Origin: Aralia elata
Taxonomy: Eukaryota; Streptophyta; Magnoliopsida; Apiales; Araliaceae
Direction: 5' to 3'
Length of the DNA: 64,000 nucleotides
NCBI GenBank assembly: GCA_034770075.1
Contig: CM068384.1
Coordinates: 92,778,720-92,842,719 of the forward strand
In this document: positions 22,466-34,919 of the stretch, piece by piece
How positions within the stretch are numbered: the first letter of the stretch is position 1
Layout: each line of letters opens with the position of its first letter
The notes under the pieces: generated by a model
Database searches by the model: none
What the model was told of the DNA's origin: nothing
The model's input: only the letters and a program-made list of their open reading frames with translations
Made by a program: the position numbers and the translations under genes

Positions 22466-25400
22466 TATTAAAATGTTGCCTTAAATTAAGATAATCTCAA
22501 TAACCATGTTTTTGTAAGACCATATTTGGTATTCGGAGAATTGTCAAAAAATATTCGTATTTAGTATTTAAAAATTATGTCCAAATGCGGAAAATATTCG
22601 TTTCTATTTTTTATTCGAATAAAAAAATTATTCAAATATCCGAATTCGAATGTCAAACACCTAATAAACAATTTATTCAATTTATTTATAAAAAGTAAAA
22701 ATAAAAAAATATTGACCAATTACTAACAAATCACAACTTTTTGTTCTCTCTTTCTGATTTGCGTCATGTCATTTATGGTTCAAAAATTGGTGGTGGATCT
22801 TGTTTTGCAGTGAGATGTGATGTCTCAATTGAATAGAGATAAACTTAAAACTTGTTTTGGTGGATCTTGTTTTGCAGTGAGACCAATTACTAACAAATCA
22901 CAACTTTTTGTACTTTAGGTAGTTTCCCTCTCTAATGTTAATACTGATAGCTGGTTTGATTAAGGAAGAATTTAGAGAAGAAAGGGGAAGAGATTAGAGA
23001 ATTCATAAGATTGGAGAGGAAGAAAGGGACGAAGAAGATAGAAAGTAGAAATAAAATTTGAATTTTGGAGGAGGAATTCAATTAAATTTATGATGCCATT
23101 TTGAGAGGATTTCTTGTTCTCCTCACGCGTTGTAATTTTCTTTTTTAATTAATAAAATATTATTTTTTTTATTAAAAAAATAAAATGATCTTATATTAAC
23201 TGTAGGATCATGATAATTTACAATATAATCACGAGTTTGTGACTTACTCATCAGTAGAAAATTAAAAAAAAAAGGTTATTATTTTCACTTTTCATATGCC
23301 AGAGCTGTTAATCAGCTGGTGATGTCTTCAGTCCTTATATGGTGTGCTTAGCATTTCTATGATGCTAGTGTGGATATGAAAATGCCCATTTGAATACTTA
23401 TTTAGTTTGAAGCCCAACTTCTGAATACTTGGGCCAAGAATTGTCCAAATTAGAGATTAAAGCAGGCTGCAGGCCTACTTAGTCCAAGGGCTGATCACTT
23501 GTTTTAATTAGAGAATCAAGCAGACTACAGATAGGCCTTAGTCCAAAAGATCTCACCAAGTTATACCATATTACCTAATCCTTGGATAAGTTTATGATAT
23601 TCCCCCCCCCCATAAAACTATAAAGTTTACAGTTTTCATGAGTTACATCATTTAATTAGTATAAGATATTTGACCATTACTCCGAATATAAAAATTCATT
23701 ATTTTAATTTGAGGAATGCAATGATAATTTTCTAATACTTTTCTAGAACCATTAGATTAAAATTAAGCAACGAGTCCTAATTAATATAAATTACTTGATT
23801 TTGACAATCATATTTTTAAAGACAGTTTAAAAAAAATCCAAAGACTGAAACCGATGCAGTATGTCAACAAGTAACAACCTAATTGTTTGGGAAAGGTGAC
23901 AATTATTTGTCAATTATCCGATCCTAAAAGATTAATGTTGAACTGGTTCAAGTGATTGAACACTTGTATTGTATTATACTAGCTTGTAGACCATAAAAAT
24001 AAATTTTGTTGACTCATAAATTTTTATTGCTGACGTGGAGGACAGAAAATATCCTTAAAGAAAATGTTGCTCACAAGTATCAAACTCCAAACCTCTCCAA
24101 ACTAAAAACCTTATATTCCAACAAAAGCCACTAGATAAACTACCTATTATGCTAAAATTTATGTAACACTAATATTTAAACCACCTAACATCGTTTCTAT
24201 GCATGTGAAGATGAGATAATACACTTTTTGGTCACTGTACTAGGAATTGTAATAATAATAATAAATTTTAAATAATTAAAATAATAATATAATAATAATT
24301 AAAATAATAATAATAATTAAAATTTTAAATAATAATAAAATAATAATAATAATAATTATTATTATGGTACTAATCCTGCAAAGCCCGTCAGTATTAAGAC
24401 TTGAACAAAATAAAAAAGATGATATATTGAGATATAAATTTCAACATAGATTTGGCAGTCATGAAATAAGTCATGCTGCTGCATGCTTGCATTTACCAAT
24501 GTTAGAAACTAAAAAGTATTCACAAGACAAAAGTATTTACCAATGCGATAATTAAAATTTTAAATAATAATAAAATAATAATAATAATTATTATTATTAT
24601 TATTTTATTATTTTTATTATTTTAATTGTTATTATTTAATTATTATTATTATTTAATTATTATTATTATTATTTTAATTATTACAGGTATTATTATTATT
24701 ATTACAATTATTAGTATTATTGAACTCTGGTAAATCTTTCTATTATAAATATTTGTTATTCGCTAATCTACTCATCTTTGTAATTATATTGTTATTTTTG
24801 TAATTTAAATAAATTTATATCAATTTTAATTTTGCAAATTGACTTCATAAGTCGACATATCTTTAATTTTAGAATACAAATAGTATATAATATTTATTTA
24901 GTAACAAAAAAATGATATTTTTATATTTTATATTTTCATAAGACTTCTTCGACCTGTGTAAATATTAATCCCTTAAAACAAATGAGTTAAAATTTGATAC
25001 GCTTATCTAGACATAATTATTTATTATATTTGAAAGTTTAATAATTAAATAAATTATCATCTTAATTCAACACGGTTCATAATTAATATAGTAGAGAAAG
25101 TGTTTCTAATATGTAGTGTATGCAAATTAATGAGAGAACTTAGCTTTGTTATGAGATATGTAATCTCCATTTATAATGATCAGTACTCTTGACACCCACT
25201 ATATATGTGGGTGCAACAACAAAAATATTATAAACCAATTTTAGAAAGAAAATGTGAAAATTGTGAAAAAAATTAAGAGATAAAAGTAGGATACATCTTT
25301 TTATTATATGCAATTATCTAGCTTTTTTGAAAAAATAGTTGCTCCCCCTCCTCTCCCTTTATAATATATACTAGATAGATTTTGTTTTTTTTGATAATGT

Positions 25401-25780
25401 GGGTTTCCCAACCCGCGGGTCGGACTAATCCCCCACCCCGGACCAGGCTTTGCATACTAGATAGATTACCCGATAGTGAAATATCGAAAATACTTTTCCT
25501 TCAGGAAAATTTCTAATAAAACTTATATTAATTATTATTAATTATTGAAGTATAATGGAAAGGAGAAGAGCCAGAAAATAATTTTTAAAAAATGGAAATG
25601 GGAAGTAAACGCTTATACAAGTGGATTGGGCCTTAATTCTCTAATATATTAATTATATACACTATATATATATATATATGTATATATCCAATTGAATGCA
25701 TGGTACAAGTCTATGGTACAACAAATGTACATTTTGTAGCAAATAATTAAATATAATGGCAAAGATGAGTACATTAGCGA
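22466..25780. other. CACTA interior, non-coding
   Basis: AT-rich with no recognisable coding region. Holds a C run at about 23602-23610 and long AAT/ATT microsatellite blocks at 24247-24365 and 24555-24720 that flank a 64-codon open frame without known motifs. Confidence 0.5.
24247..24720. repeat. AAT/ATT microsatellite blocks
   Basis: Interrupted (AAT)n and (ATT)n tracts on both sides of 24364-24555. A block AATTAAAATTTTAAATAATA is present on both sides, so part of the region is a direct duplication. Confidence 0.7.
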
Positions 25781-26421
25781 AATGAAATATTTAAGTGGCT
25801 GAATATAAAGCCGTTGTAGAATGGGACCCACTCACATTAATTCATTTTAAGAGCTCATATCTTTGTATTAAGAGATAATCTGAATAGTTTAGACTCATAT
25901 TTGTATCTTAACTATTCAAATAACCTCTTAATACAAAGATATATGTGGGCCGTTAAATGCGAACTGTTAATATGTATTAAGATGCAATCAAATACCACCT
26001 AAATGAATCGTAAAACTTGGTGTAACTAATTATAAGAATTTTGTTATGCATTGTGAATTTTTTTTTTGTAAAATTTTAATTGCAAAAAAATTAATATAGT
26101 ATTAAAATTATAATTATAGAAAAATTAATGCATAAAATTGAACAAAATTATAAAAATAATCATATTACATATTTACATTTATTTATTGTCCACAAAAAAA
26201 TAAATGCATAAAATGACAAGAAATGTCATTTCCCTTTATAATAATAACACGTTGGATTGGATAAATTACCAATAGACGGCAACCAAAAATATGATGCTGA
26301 CATTGAAACTGGCAAAACAAGTTTATTCAACCCAAATCAGTGGCATTCAAGGTTAATAATAAACAAATGAAGGGCAGATATAACTCAAAGTTTCCTTATT
26401 CAGCCACTTAAATATTTCATT
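25781..26421. mobile_element. MITE-like inverted-repeat insertion inside the CACTA element
   Basis: A perfect 24 bp inverted repeat (AATGAAATATTTAAGTGGCT at 25781-25804, complement at 26398-26421) encloses about 590 bp of non-coding AT-rich DNA. Inside is a second hairpin: 25857-25890 pairs with 25910-25942 around ATCTTTGTATTAAGAG. I cannot assign a superfamily or target duplication. Confidence 0.5.
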
Positions 26422-26470
26422 TTACTTATCCTGTCTCTGAACTAGACCAACTCTGTTATTTAATTAAATT

Positions 26471-28312
26471 ATGGCAAAGATGAGTTCCATCTAGATCTGC
26501 ACCAAACAAACCCTTCCATCTAGATCTAGATCTAGATCTGCACCATCTCCACCCAAGTTCTCTACTGTCAAGAACAACCTCACTCGTGTTGTCAAGAGCT
26601 ATGCCGATTCCGTTGTCTATCAAGCCGGTCAAGTTGTGGCTGAGGGCGCCAAACTTCTTCAAGATCGCATTGTAAGCTTAGTTTTTAATTTTCTGTGTTT
26701 GGTTCATTTCAATTTAATATTTACTACTATGCGCTATGAATATTGAGCACTTTTTTGGTGATTCATATGGTATTAGACAATGATTTAATATTTTATTTTT
26801 GTAATTTTTTGGGTATAAGTTGGGATATGGATATTTGGGATATTTATGCATGTTCTATTGTAGGTAACAAATTCGGATATATAAATGCGAATACGAATAT
26901 TTCATTTTGATATCCGTTATGTATCGGGATATGAAAATATAAGTTCACAGCCCTATGATGTTTTTGGTGGAAATTAAAACTGATAATAAGCTTAAACTGC
27001 TGCCTTACGGCTGACTTAGGCTCCTCTAGAATCAATAAACAAAGCTACATTTAGTTGAAGTAGGTAGTTTTGAAATCATATTTATTGAAAAGGTAGTTGT
27101 GAAATCATCAAGCAGGTTGTTGCTATTAGGATTTAATATTAATTGAACTTTCATTTGTTTGCGGTTGTCAATATATTTGATGTAATTGTAAACAAATAGG
27201 TATTATAGGTTACAAATATACCTTTTTTACTAAAGCAATTACTCCATGACTAGCAAATAAAGTTGAAAGTTTAAATAATTGACAATTAAATCATCTTATT
27301 TTGTTAAGTCTCATGCGGAAGGGGGGCTTTGGTGTTACATGTCATACCAATTGAAGGCTTGGCTTTCAAAAATTGAATAGAATTCGATGCATTTATATAC
27401 TACATTACGTCCAATAAAGAGTGCTTATTTTTTTTGAGAAGTCTCCTTTTTGAGAATTCTAAAAATCTAAATCCCTTTTGAAAAGTTAAGTTACAAAAAT
27501 AATGTGATGTTATAAATTTTCAATCCAATTTATGCTCCTTGAACAAGTTTATTTGGTAGTTTGAATTAATGAATGGTAAATGATAATTTAAAAGTCTAAA
27601 CTTTCCTTAAAGAATTCGGTATTGAATGGAGTTTTTTATTATTTGGTACTATAATTATGTTATTATTTTTTGACAAGTAATCAAGTATATAAGTATATAA
27701 GAAGGGAATCAAAAGAGAATGTCACCCCAGCTACTATAGTTTTATGATATAACGTTATTCCCATGATTTGGATCTCTTGTCTGGTATGTGTCCTCTCATT
27801 ATTAATTATCGTAAGTCACTTTTTATTATTTCTTTCTTTCCGTGATGTCCCAAATGGTATCACCTTTAGAGCTTTATATTGTAATGTTAATCTGAATGAA
27901 TTAATCTTCCTTATTTTTACATTGAAGTTGATGAAACACCACAGGTATAATACTGCTACCTCATTTTGGGAAATCTAGAATTTTTCTGGAAAAACAATTG
28001 ACATATCTAATTACTTTAGGAGGGAGAATTTGATTCATCCAAGTTTACAAAATTTATTTTACATGTATATATATGTACATATATATTCAGGGTGCCCGAA
28101 GTTTCAAAAGCTTTAGGCAGACAATTAAAAGATTAGAAGAAGCTTCTGTTTCTTGTCGAGGCCCAGAAAGCATTCAGCTGATGGGAAGGTGGTTGATTGC
28201 GCGTAAAGAAACTGAGAAATTATTTGGTGGTCCTATGGAAGATAAGGAAAAGAGTCTCGACAAGCATCATTCTTCTGAAGAACTAAAGGATAATATGAAA
28301 AAACCCTCCATT
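26471..28312 (+). pseudogene. Captured two-exon fragment of a conserved plant gene (unidentified)
   Basis: Exon 1 (26471-26671) runs from ATG through SRSRSAPSPPKFSTVKNNLT...AEGAKLLQDRI to a GTAAGC donor. Exon 2 (28091-28312) starts after TATATTCAG, reads GARSFKSFRQTIKRLEEASV...MKKPSI, and ends at a GTGAGT donor. Both exons are whole codons (67 and 74) and join in frame across an intron of about 1.4 kb. A TAG at 26492-26494, eight codons into exon 1, would stop translation, and the rest of the source gene is absent. Real splice sites show that genomic DNA was captured, not cDNA. I recognise the protein type as plant-conserved but cannot name it. Confidence 0.65.
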
Positions 28313-28747
28313 GTGAGTATCTTGTTATCTAAATTACACTTTCAATTCCCGATATGACATCACTTATGTGTTCCTGTATTACTTTAGCTTAGGTCTCACT
28401 TCAGTTTGTTAGAGTAACATGCTAATGGTCATATATATGCGTATATTTGTACGTATGATTCTTTTGTTAATGTACTCGGTCTACCATCCAATAACTAAAT
28501 TCAATAGCTTTATAATCTCTTTTAGATTTAGCAGATACAGTGCTTTTAGAAACATACTTTTTTCTATGGTAAATAGTTCACAATTTAATCATGTAATGCA
28601 TCTATATTTTTAATCATGTTTAATCATGTTAGTTATAAATCATAACTACAAAATGTAACCACAAATAGTGTCTCAAAAAGTAGCCATGAATGTATGTGGA
28701 CTGCAAAATAAGGAATGTTAAATTGAAATTAGATAAAAGGAATGTTA

Positions 28748-28988
28748 ATGCCCTTGACTCATCGTGGTGTCCGCGAATAGTGTTAGATTTTTGACAGGCC
28801 ACTCGCGGAAAGGGGGAACTGATCCTCTATTTGTGGCAGAGAATGCAGCTGACCCGGATTCAACCCTGGTTATTTATATGGGCTTATCTTCTCTCCCTTC
28901 TCTTGTCCAGAAATTGATACAACATGGTCTTCCACCTGATACGCCAGCTGCTGCAGTTGAACGTGGGACGACACCTCAACAACGAATA
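28748..28988 (+). pseudogene. Captured exon of uroporphyrinogen-III C-methyltransferase (UPM1-like)
   Basis: The exon encodes SVRFLTGHSRKGGTDPLFVA, then ENAADPDSTLVIYMGLSSLP, SLVQKLIQHGLP and AAAVERGTTPQQRI, ending at a GTAAGT donor. This matches the plastid SUMT enzyme that methylates uroporphyrinogen III on the way to siroheme. It covers only an internal slice of the methyltransferase domain. This copy has one extra C (GGTGTCCGCG at about 28770) that shifts the frame just before SVRFL. The second copy at 56254-56493 reads in frame. The sense strand is the same as the fragment at 26471, but the genes are different, so at least two captures occurred. It is not expected to be functional. Confidence 0.8.
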
Positions 28989-30584
28989 GTAAGTGAAATT
29001 AATCCTCACCCTAAAGTTCTGGTTTGTTTTTATCATCCAATGTCATGAAATATGATTGCTCATCAGAAACCATCTAATTTTTTGCATTTGGAGAACTGAT
29101 GACTTGCAATTAAGTCTGAAAATTATTTTCATGAGCTTGCACTTTGTTAAAGAAGGTTCTTTGAACATCCCCTGGCAACTTAGTACCAAAAAAAAACAAA
29201 AGGAAGGGAAAAGGAGAAAACATTTATATGCTTTGCTAACCACCCCAGTATAATGGTGTTTAACATTGTTTCTTAAGATAAATATACAGAAATATAGTAA
29301 AATAATTCCTTAGCACATCATCTTAGATGAGGATATAATAATTTGTTAAAATAATAATAATGTTCCAAAAAAGGCTTAAACACTGGTTATTTCACAGTTT
29401 ATCTTCCTTTAGGTGTTTTACCAAAATATCCCTGTAGTTGAAATAGGTAATAATTGGGATTTCTATGTAATTTTATTTTGCGGAACAATGTTAGTAACGC
29501 CTACGTGGCTATGTCAGCGATGGTTTCTTGGGAAGGGTAGCATCGTGTCCTAAGATGAATTTACACAAAACGCCCCATATGTGCTTATCGCATCATCTTA
29601 GACTAGGATAAACAGTAATTGACAGAAAATCATAATAATGTTGGTGTAAAACATACATTTGTTTGTTTCAGCTTTATCTTTATTGAATTTTTTTGTTTTT
29701 ACTAAAATATTCTTTAAATTTAAAACATTAATTGGAGCTTTTCTTGGGGGAACCATGATAACTATCCCTACACACGCACACCATCTGGAAATAAATTGTC
29801 ACTATAGTATCTGTATTAAATATAATCTTGTAGAATGAGAATATGCAGGCTACGGTTATAACTTTCCTAAATAATAGTGACAACACTAAGAATTCATATC
29901 TGGTATTGGTTTGTTTCTAGATCTTGTCCTGAAAGTCTATTATTTATTAATTTCTAATTAGGTTAATAGACCTGTTCATGGATTATAAATAATATAATAG
30001 CAATCAATACGAATTCATGTGTAATTAAATCTATGATGTCTGTGATTATAGCTAGCATCTTTGGGGCATACACTGTATTGAAATTTGTCGTCTCAAGAAA
30101 AGTTTTTCAACATTGACTAATAGCCTCAACGTTTCCATAATTGTTGTCCTTTCTATATCGATAAAATCTAAACATTGTTATTGTAAGATTGTGTGATGGT
30201 ATTTAAGATTGTGTAATGCTTGTGGTTGTTGAATGTGACTGAATTCTGACTTGAGGTCAACATATAATAATAATCTACAAGTCTTGTAACAGAAAATATG
30301 TTTACCACTATGCTTACTAAAATTAATTCATGAAATGGCCGATTAAGATTCTAATTTTTTCTTGTAACAAAGCAATCATATAGTCGCACTGAAGGTTCTT
30401 TTTCTAATTGGATTTGTAGCAAAAAGATATTGTGATTGCCTATTTGTCTTTTTCTGCTTATGAGCAATACAGTGTATATTAGTACCACGTAGCAACTCTA
30501 TTGTCTTTGATTTTGGCATTAAGTGCCTCTGGTGACCTATTTGCTTCATTTTTCTGACTTGCTATTATTTTTAAATATGTGCAG
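28989..30584. other. CACTA interior after the UPM1 exon
   Basis: Starts as the UPM1 intron (GTAAGT donor). No exon recognised until the acceptor-like TATGTGCAG at 30576-30584. Part may be captured intron sequence. Confidence 0.4.
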
Positions 30585-30680
30585 GAAGACTGCTTCTACG
30601 ACCTGCCTTACAATACCGGGTATCAAATTTTCGTGCTACGTTTACGGAAGACAAGGGACGAAATTATGAAGTGTGCTCTC
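30585..30680 (+). pseudogene. Possible third captured exon (unidentified)
   Basis: After a good polypyrimidine/CAG acceptor, one frame reads RLLLRPALQYRVSNFRATFT then EDKGRNYEV. All three frames are open for more than 20 codons, so coding status is uncertain. I do not recognise the family. Confidence 0.3.
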
Positions 30681-30880
30681 TCTCTCTATATGTAGATATA
30701 TACTTTGATTGAAGAACTGTGGGTAGCTTTAGATGGTTAATTGTAAAGCTAATGGAATGATTATATAGTGGATTGATTTTATTAAGTTAATAATATTTTA
30801 GTTTTTTGTATTTTTGCCCATTATTTGCAATGGGGACATTGAGCCAGCCAGGTACACAAAATAGAATGTCAAATTTTGAT

Positions 30881-31667
30881 TTGGCAACAATATAATTCGT
30901 TACCAAAGCATTGAACAAGTATTAATATAGCAACACATTTTTTTATACATTTAGCAACAAATTTTCGTTGCTAAAGGCATTAAAACTATAATATTTGGCA
31001 ACAAAAAATTAACCTAATAACAACGGAGATGATATTGTTGCTAATACTAAAATAAAAGGCAACATTTTTTATCGTTGCAAATCATTATCAACTTTCGTTT
31101 GCACATATAAAGAAACGGCAACATATAATGTCGTTGCTAATCGACGCCTTTTGTTGCTATTGAAAAATAACAAGCAACAAATATTTTCGTAGCTGATTCA
31201 GCAGATAATGTAATTGCCAAATAGTATAATCAGCAACGAAAATCGTTGCTAAAAAAATTTACATTCCGCAACGAAAGCAAGCTTAGGCAACAATTTTCAT
31301 AATTTACCGCAACGAAACATGTCCGTTGCAAAATGGTGTCAAGTGCAACGAAAATGTATGGTCGTTGCAAAAATAAAAAAGTTCATTTCGTTGTCAATTA
31401 GCAGGCTTTTGCAACGAAAAGTATTTTTTAACAACGAAAATTTAATTATTCGGCAACAATACATTTCGTTGCTAAAAGGATCGAGGCCTCTATACAAAAG
31501 CCAACTTTCGTTGCAAAATGTATTACTTTTGGCAACGAACAAAATACGTTCGTTGCGGTAACAATTAGCAACGCTCATTGGCGCAACGACGGACGCAACG
31601 ACAGTAAAGTTCATTGCCAAAACCCTTTTGCAATGAAATTAGACACCTTTAGCAACGAAAATCGGTT
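30881..31667 (+). repeat. CACTA right subterminal repeats
   Basis: Dozens of GCAACGAAA, CGTTGCTAA and GGCAACA words in both orientations fill the last 790 bp before the right terminal repeat. They are much denser than in the left end. Confidence 0.8.
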
Positions 31668-31695
31668 GTTGCTGAAGCCCCATTTTTTTGTAGTG
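31668..31695 (-). repeat. CACTA right terminal inverted repeat
   Basis: Reads CACTACAAAAAAATGGGGCT on the minus strand, the intact CACTA terminus, with target duplicate AGT directly outside. Confidence 0.88.
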
Positions 31696-31830
31696 AGTTT
31701 CACCGACAACAAGCATCACTTCACCATATCCGATTTCAAGGCAAGTAAATCCAGTGTTCCAAAGCGCGAATCTGAATTTTGATCAACCCATCTTAGAAGA
31801 CGTTTTGGAAGGAAGTTCAACATCACCGCA

Positions 31831-33526
31831 AATGGCTGATCAACAACAAACTAGTGCTAAACAAACAAACACGGGAAGGCAAGGTGAGGAAGTAACTGGA
31901 ATGCAGACAACTGCGAATGATGTGCAGATGGAGATGCTTAAGGCATTACATGAGGCACGAGAAGGCCAAGGGATGATGATGACCATGATGCTGGAAATGC
32001 AGAGGAAGCAGGAATAGATGGGGAATTTCCGCCAGCAGTTGATGCAAATCCCCACTTTCAGGGCTATGTTCCCAGGAAGTTCGTAGGGGGAATGAGCAGA
32101 AGTGGAGGACAACAGCAATACCAAAGAGAATCAGACTGTGCCTCCAACAACGGAGAGTCAGCCGATTCCAATCATCAACTTGGAGCCCCAAAACAGTGGT
32201 GATGTGCCACAACTCAGATTGAAAGTAAGTTAACCTCAGCCCTCCATCATCCCGACCACTTTCCCAGTATTTTCCCAAGTGCAGATACCGACCATCCCGA
32301 GCCACATCCAACGAACAAGCCAACAAGCACCACCGATACAAATTGTGTAGGATGCAAGTGTACACCAGCCAATTTCCCTACCATACACACCACCTATGCA
32401 TCAATACATCACAGCCCCTCAAAGAGTCCATACCACGAGTCAGTATGTGACGAAGGATGATATGATCGATGTAATCAATCAACTTCGCAAGCAGACATCC
32501 CGACCTTCAGAGTTGGACTTTACTCCACCCTACCCGGCACATGTACGGAGACAACCTTATCCGGCAGGGTATATTGAACACCCCCCGCAATTCCCAAAGT
32601 ATAACGGGGAGAAAGGGAATGCCAGGGAGCATATTGCCAGGTTCGTGGAGTCGATGTCTCTATGGTTAGGTTATGATGAGGTGAATAACCATAATCTGTT
32701 GATGAGGGAATTCAACAAGACCTTGACGGATAGTGCCTTCAGTTGGTACTATAACTTGGAGAAGGGATCAGTCCATGATTGGGATGATCTGAAATTATAA
32801 TTTTTTAAGAAATTTTTCTATGTGCAGAAACAGGTAACTATTGTAGAGCTGATGCGATTCAAGCAGAAGCCGAATGAGGAGCTGTCAGATTATATGGACA
32901 GATTCAGGGCCCAAGCACAGAAGTGTGCCGAGCCAATTGAGGAGGAAGAACTTGGTTAGCATATGCAACAATGGTGCTCTAGACTCCTTCAAGCCCCATC
33001 TCATTACAAAGGCATGTGATTCATTTGCGACTCTCTCATCCTTCGTACAAGATTTGGGAGGAATCGTGACAGTGCCCATCAACCATTCGATGGTTACATG
33101 GAAGGGTAAGGAAGAACATACAATTGTAGCTTTGGCTGACTCTCAGTCAAACCCACCAAGGGGGGCAAAAGAGGGGAGAAGGAACGGAGCGAAAATTTTG
33201 AACAAAGTAAAAGGAAAACTTGGGGGGCAAAATTATACCAGGATGCCTAAGTTTCCAGAGGCTTATCACGATGCAGTGAGAAAGGCATTCTAGGGGGCCT
33301 GTACCGGACCAATGGGTTGAGCACAAGAGTGGTGAAAGCCTGCCAAATCCGCTTTCTTAAATTTGTTGTTGACGGAAGAGATGGAAAAAGAAAGACCAGA
33401 TCTTTTGTGTATAACCACCAGTACGCAGGACATTCCCACTATGGACTGTTTACAGTCTTGCGCGAGGGAGGATATATTCATGAGAAAGCTGGCAGGCCGG
33501 AGAAGGAGGGAGAAATCGAACTGTGA
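31831..33526 (+). pseudogene. gag of the Tat-like element, copy 1
   Basis: Starts MADQQQTSAKQTNTGRQGEE and includes the Retrotrans_gag core (FPKYNGEKGNAREHIARFVE, LTDSAFSWYYNLEKGS, VTIVELMRFKQKPNEELSDY). In-frame stops occur at several CAG/CAA-derived codons, the first a TAG at 32015-32017. One stop at about 32093 (TGA) is CGA in the second copy. From about 32900 the copy also carries many single-base insertions relative to 60298-60939, which break the frame repeatedly. A C-X2-H-X4-H-X4-C knuckle near the C-terminus is legible only in copy 2. The CACTA element lies between the primer site and this gag. Confidence 0.75.
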
Positions 33527-34919
33527 AAAGAAAAGCACCGTGTGTGAAAAGCTACTTCCAAATCGCAAAGGAAAAGAAGCATGCAACATTATTTACCCAT
33601 TGGTGTTACGCCCAAAGAAGTCGAAAGGATAGAAAATTGAAAAAAAAAAAGAACTCAAAGGTATTCCCCTCCTAGGGTTCGGCCTCTAGGGGGCACTACT
33701 ATGGACAACCCAAAATACATGACTCTACTATTGGAAAGATCTCAGAATTGCAAAGATGAGAATATCAAAAAATTCCCACCCCAATATGGTGGGTCCACTT
33801 AGAAAAATGGTGGTTGAAGTACTTCAAGAGTATTCCCTTTGCCAAGAAATTAGGATGACCAAGGGGAGGAGACATCAAGAATTTGACGAATTTAAAAAAT
33901 TCCACCCAAGGATGGGTGGTCCACTCTTAAAATGGTGGGCCAAGGTCCTCGTAGATTGCACTGTGCCAAGAAAATTGATGGACCAAGTGACGAGGCAATG
34001 CAAACTTAAGCCCTTATAAAACCCTATAGGCCAAACAATTGGGGCACGACGTACCAAGGGATAAGGCCACAAGTGTTATACTTTTAACTTTAAAAGGTAA
34101 ATCGAGGACACCTGACATTATAAGTCCTCAAAGTTATACTTTCAACTTGTTAAAAGTAATCGAGGCACCTAAACTATAAGTCCTCAAAAGGTTATACATG
34201 TTCAACTTTAAATATGTAAATCGGAGGGCACCTGACTAAAAGTCTCAAAGTTATACTTTTCAACTCTAAAAGTTGAAGCGATTGGCACGCCTGACTAATA
34301 AGCCCTCAAACCCCGAGACAGAAAAGTTACACCGTCTATCCTCTAGGGAAGTGGGCGAAACGTTATGCTTTATATCCGACGAAAAAAACAAAAGCTCATT
34401 ATTAATGTATCTTTATGAAATTTTATTGAAACGTTGTGCTTTTCCGTATTAAAAGCAATATGATTATTAATGATAAAAATGTCAAACTTTTCACTATATA
34501 CGTGGAAAATGATTCTTCGGTTTTTAAAAAAGGTATGGAATTTCAAGTGTTAGTTTTGGGCGAGGAACGAAATCGGGAAAAAAAAAAGCATGTTTAATTA
34601 AAAAAAAATAAATTTGCATGTGTTAACTAATCACTATTATGAATATTGTTGTCTTAGGAGTATTAATTTGATATAACTTATGATTCAATGCTAAACATTG
34701 GGTCTTAAGGAAAAATTCAAGTTAAAAAGGCAATCAATAATGGCTAAAGAAACTCGCTTAATTATGATAAATGACAGTATAATATGAGTTCCTTTGTGAT
34801 ACACGGAAAATAACAAAAAGAGCTACAAAAAAACCATACCTAGAAGTAATGGAGATTCCAGCCCAGCACGAAAAGATATTACATCGGGAGGAGAGGGGGC
34901 TGCACAAAATCACGGGTCC
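33527..34919. other. Tat-like internal region without pol; short tandem repeats
   Basis: Immediately after gag, where protease and RT should lie, there is only non-coding sequence: CCTAGGGTTCGGCC words near 33669, repeated GGTGGTCCACT...AAATGGTGG segments (33780-33960), and a degraded 53 bp repeat array at 34075-34312. The clean version of the array is at 61444-61655. Confidence 0.6.
34075..34312 (+). repeat. 53 bp tandem repeat array, insertion-damaged copy
   Basis: Four units containing GTTATACTTTCAACTTTAAA and ATCGAGGCACC with many extra bases compared with 61444-61655. Confidence 0.65.

Larger units (their letters stand above)
21883..31695 (+). mobile_element. Non-autonomous CACTA (En/Spm) transposon with captured host exons
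   Basis: The right end, read inward on the minus strand, is CACTACAAAAAAATGGGG, and the left end is CACAACAAAAAAATGGGC, giving terminal inverted repeats of about 28 bp. AGT occurs immediately outside both ends (21880-21882 and 31696-31698), the 3 bp target duplication expected for CACTA elements. Dense GCAACGA/TCGTTGC subterminal repeats fill about 580 bp at the left and 790 bp at the right. I see no TNP1/TNP2-type transposase. The interior carries fragments of at least two host genes. The left end has one altered base (CACAA) in both assembly copies. Confidence 0.88.

Noticed and set aside
24364..24555. A 63-codon open frame between AAT/ATT microsatellites, repeated at 51870-52061
   Set aside because: Its conservation is explained by the 21 kb duplication, and it has no recognisable domain or expression signal.
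30881..31667. Regularly spaced short repeats that could suggest a CRISPR array
   Set aside because: The repeats are 8-10 bp, occur in both orientations, have uneven spacing and lie next to CACTA termini in a plant genome. They are transposon subterminal motifs.
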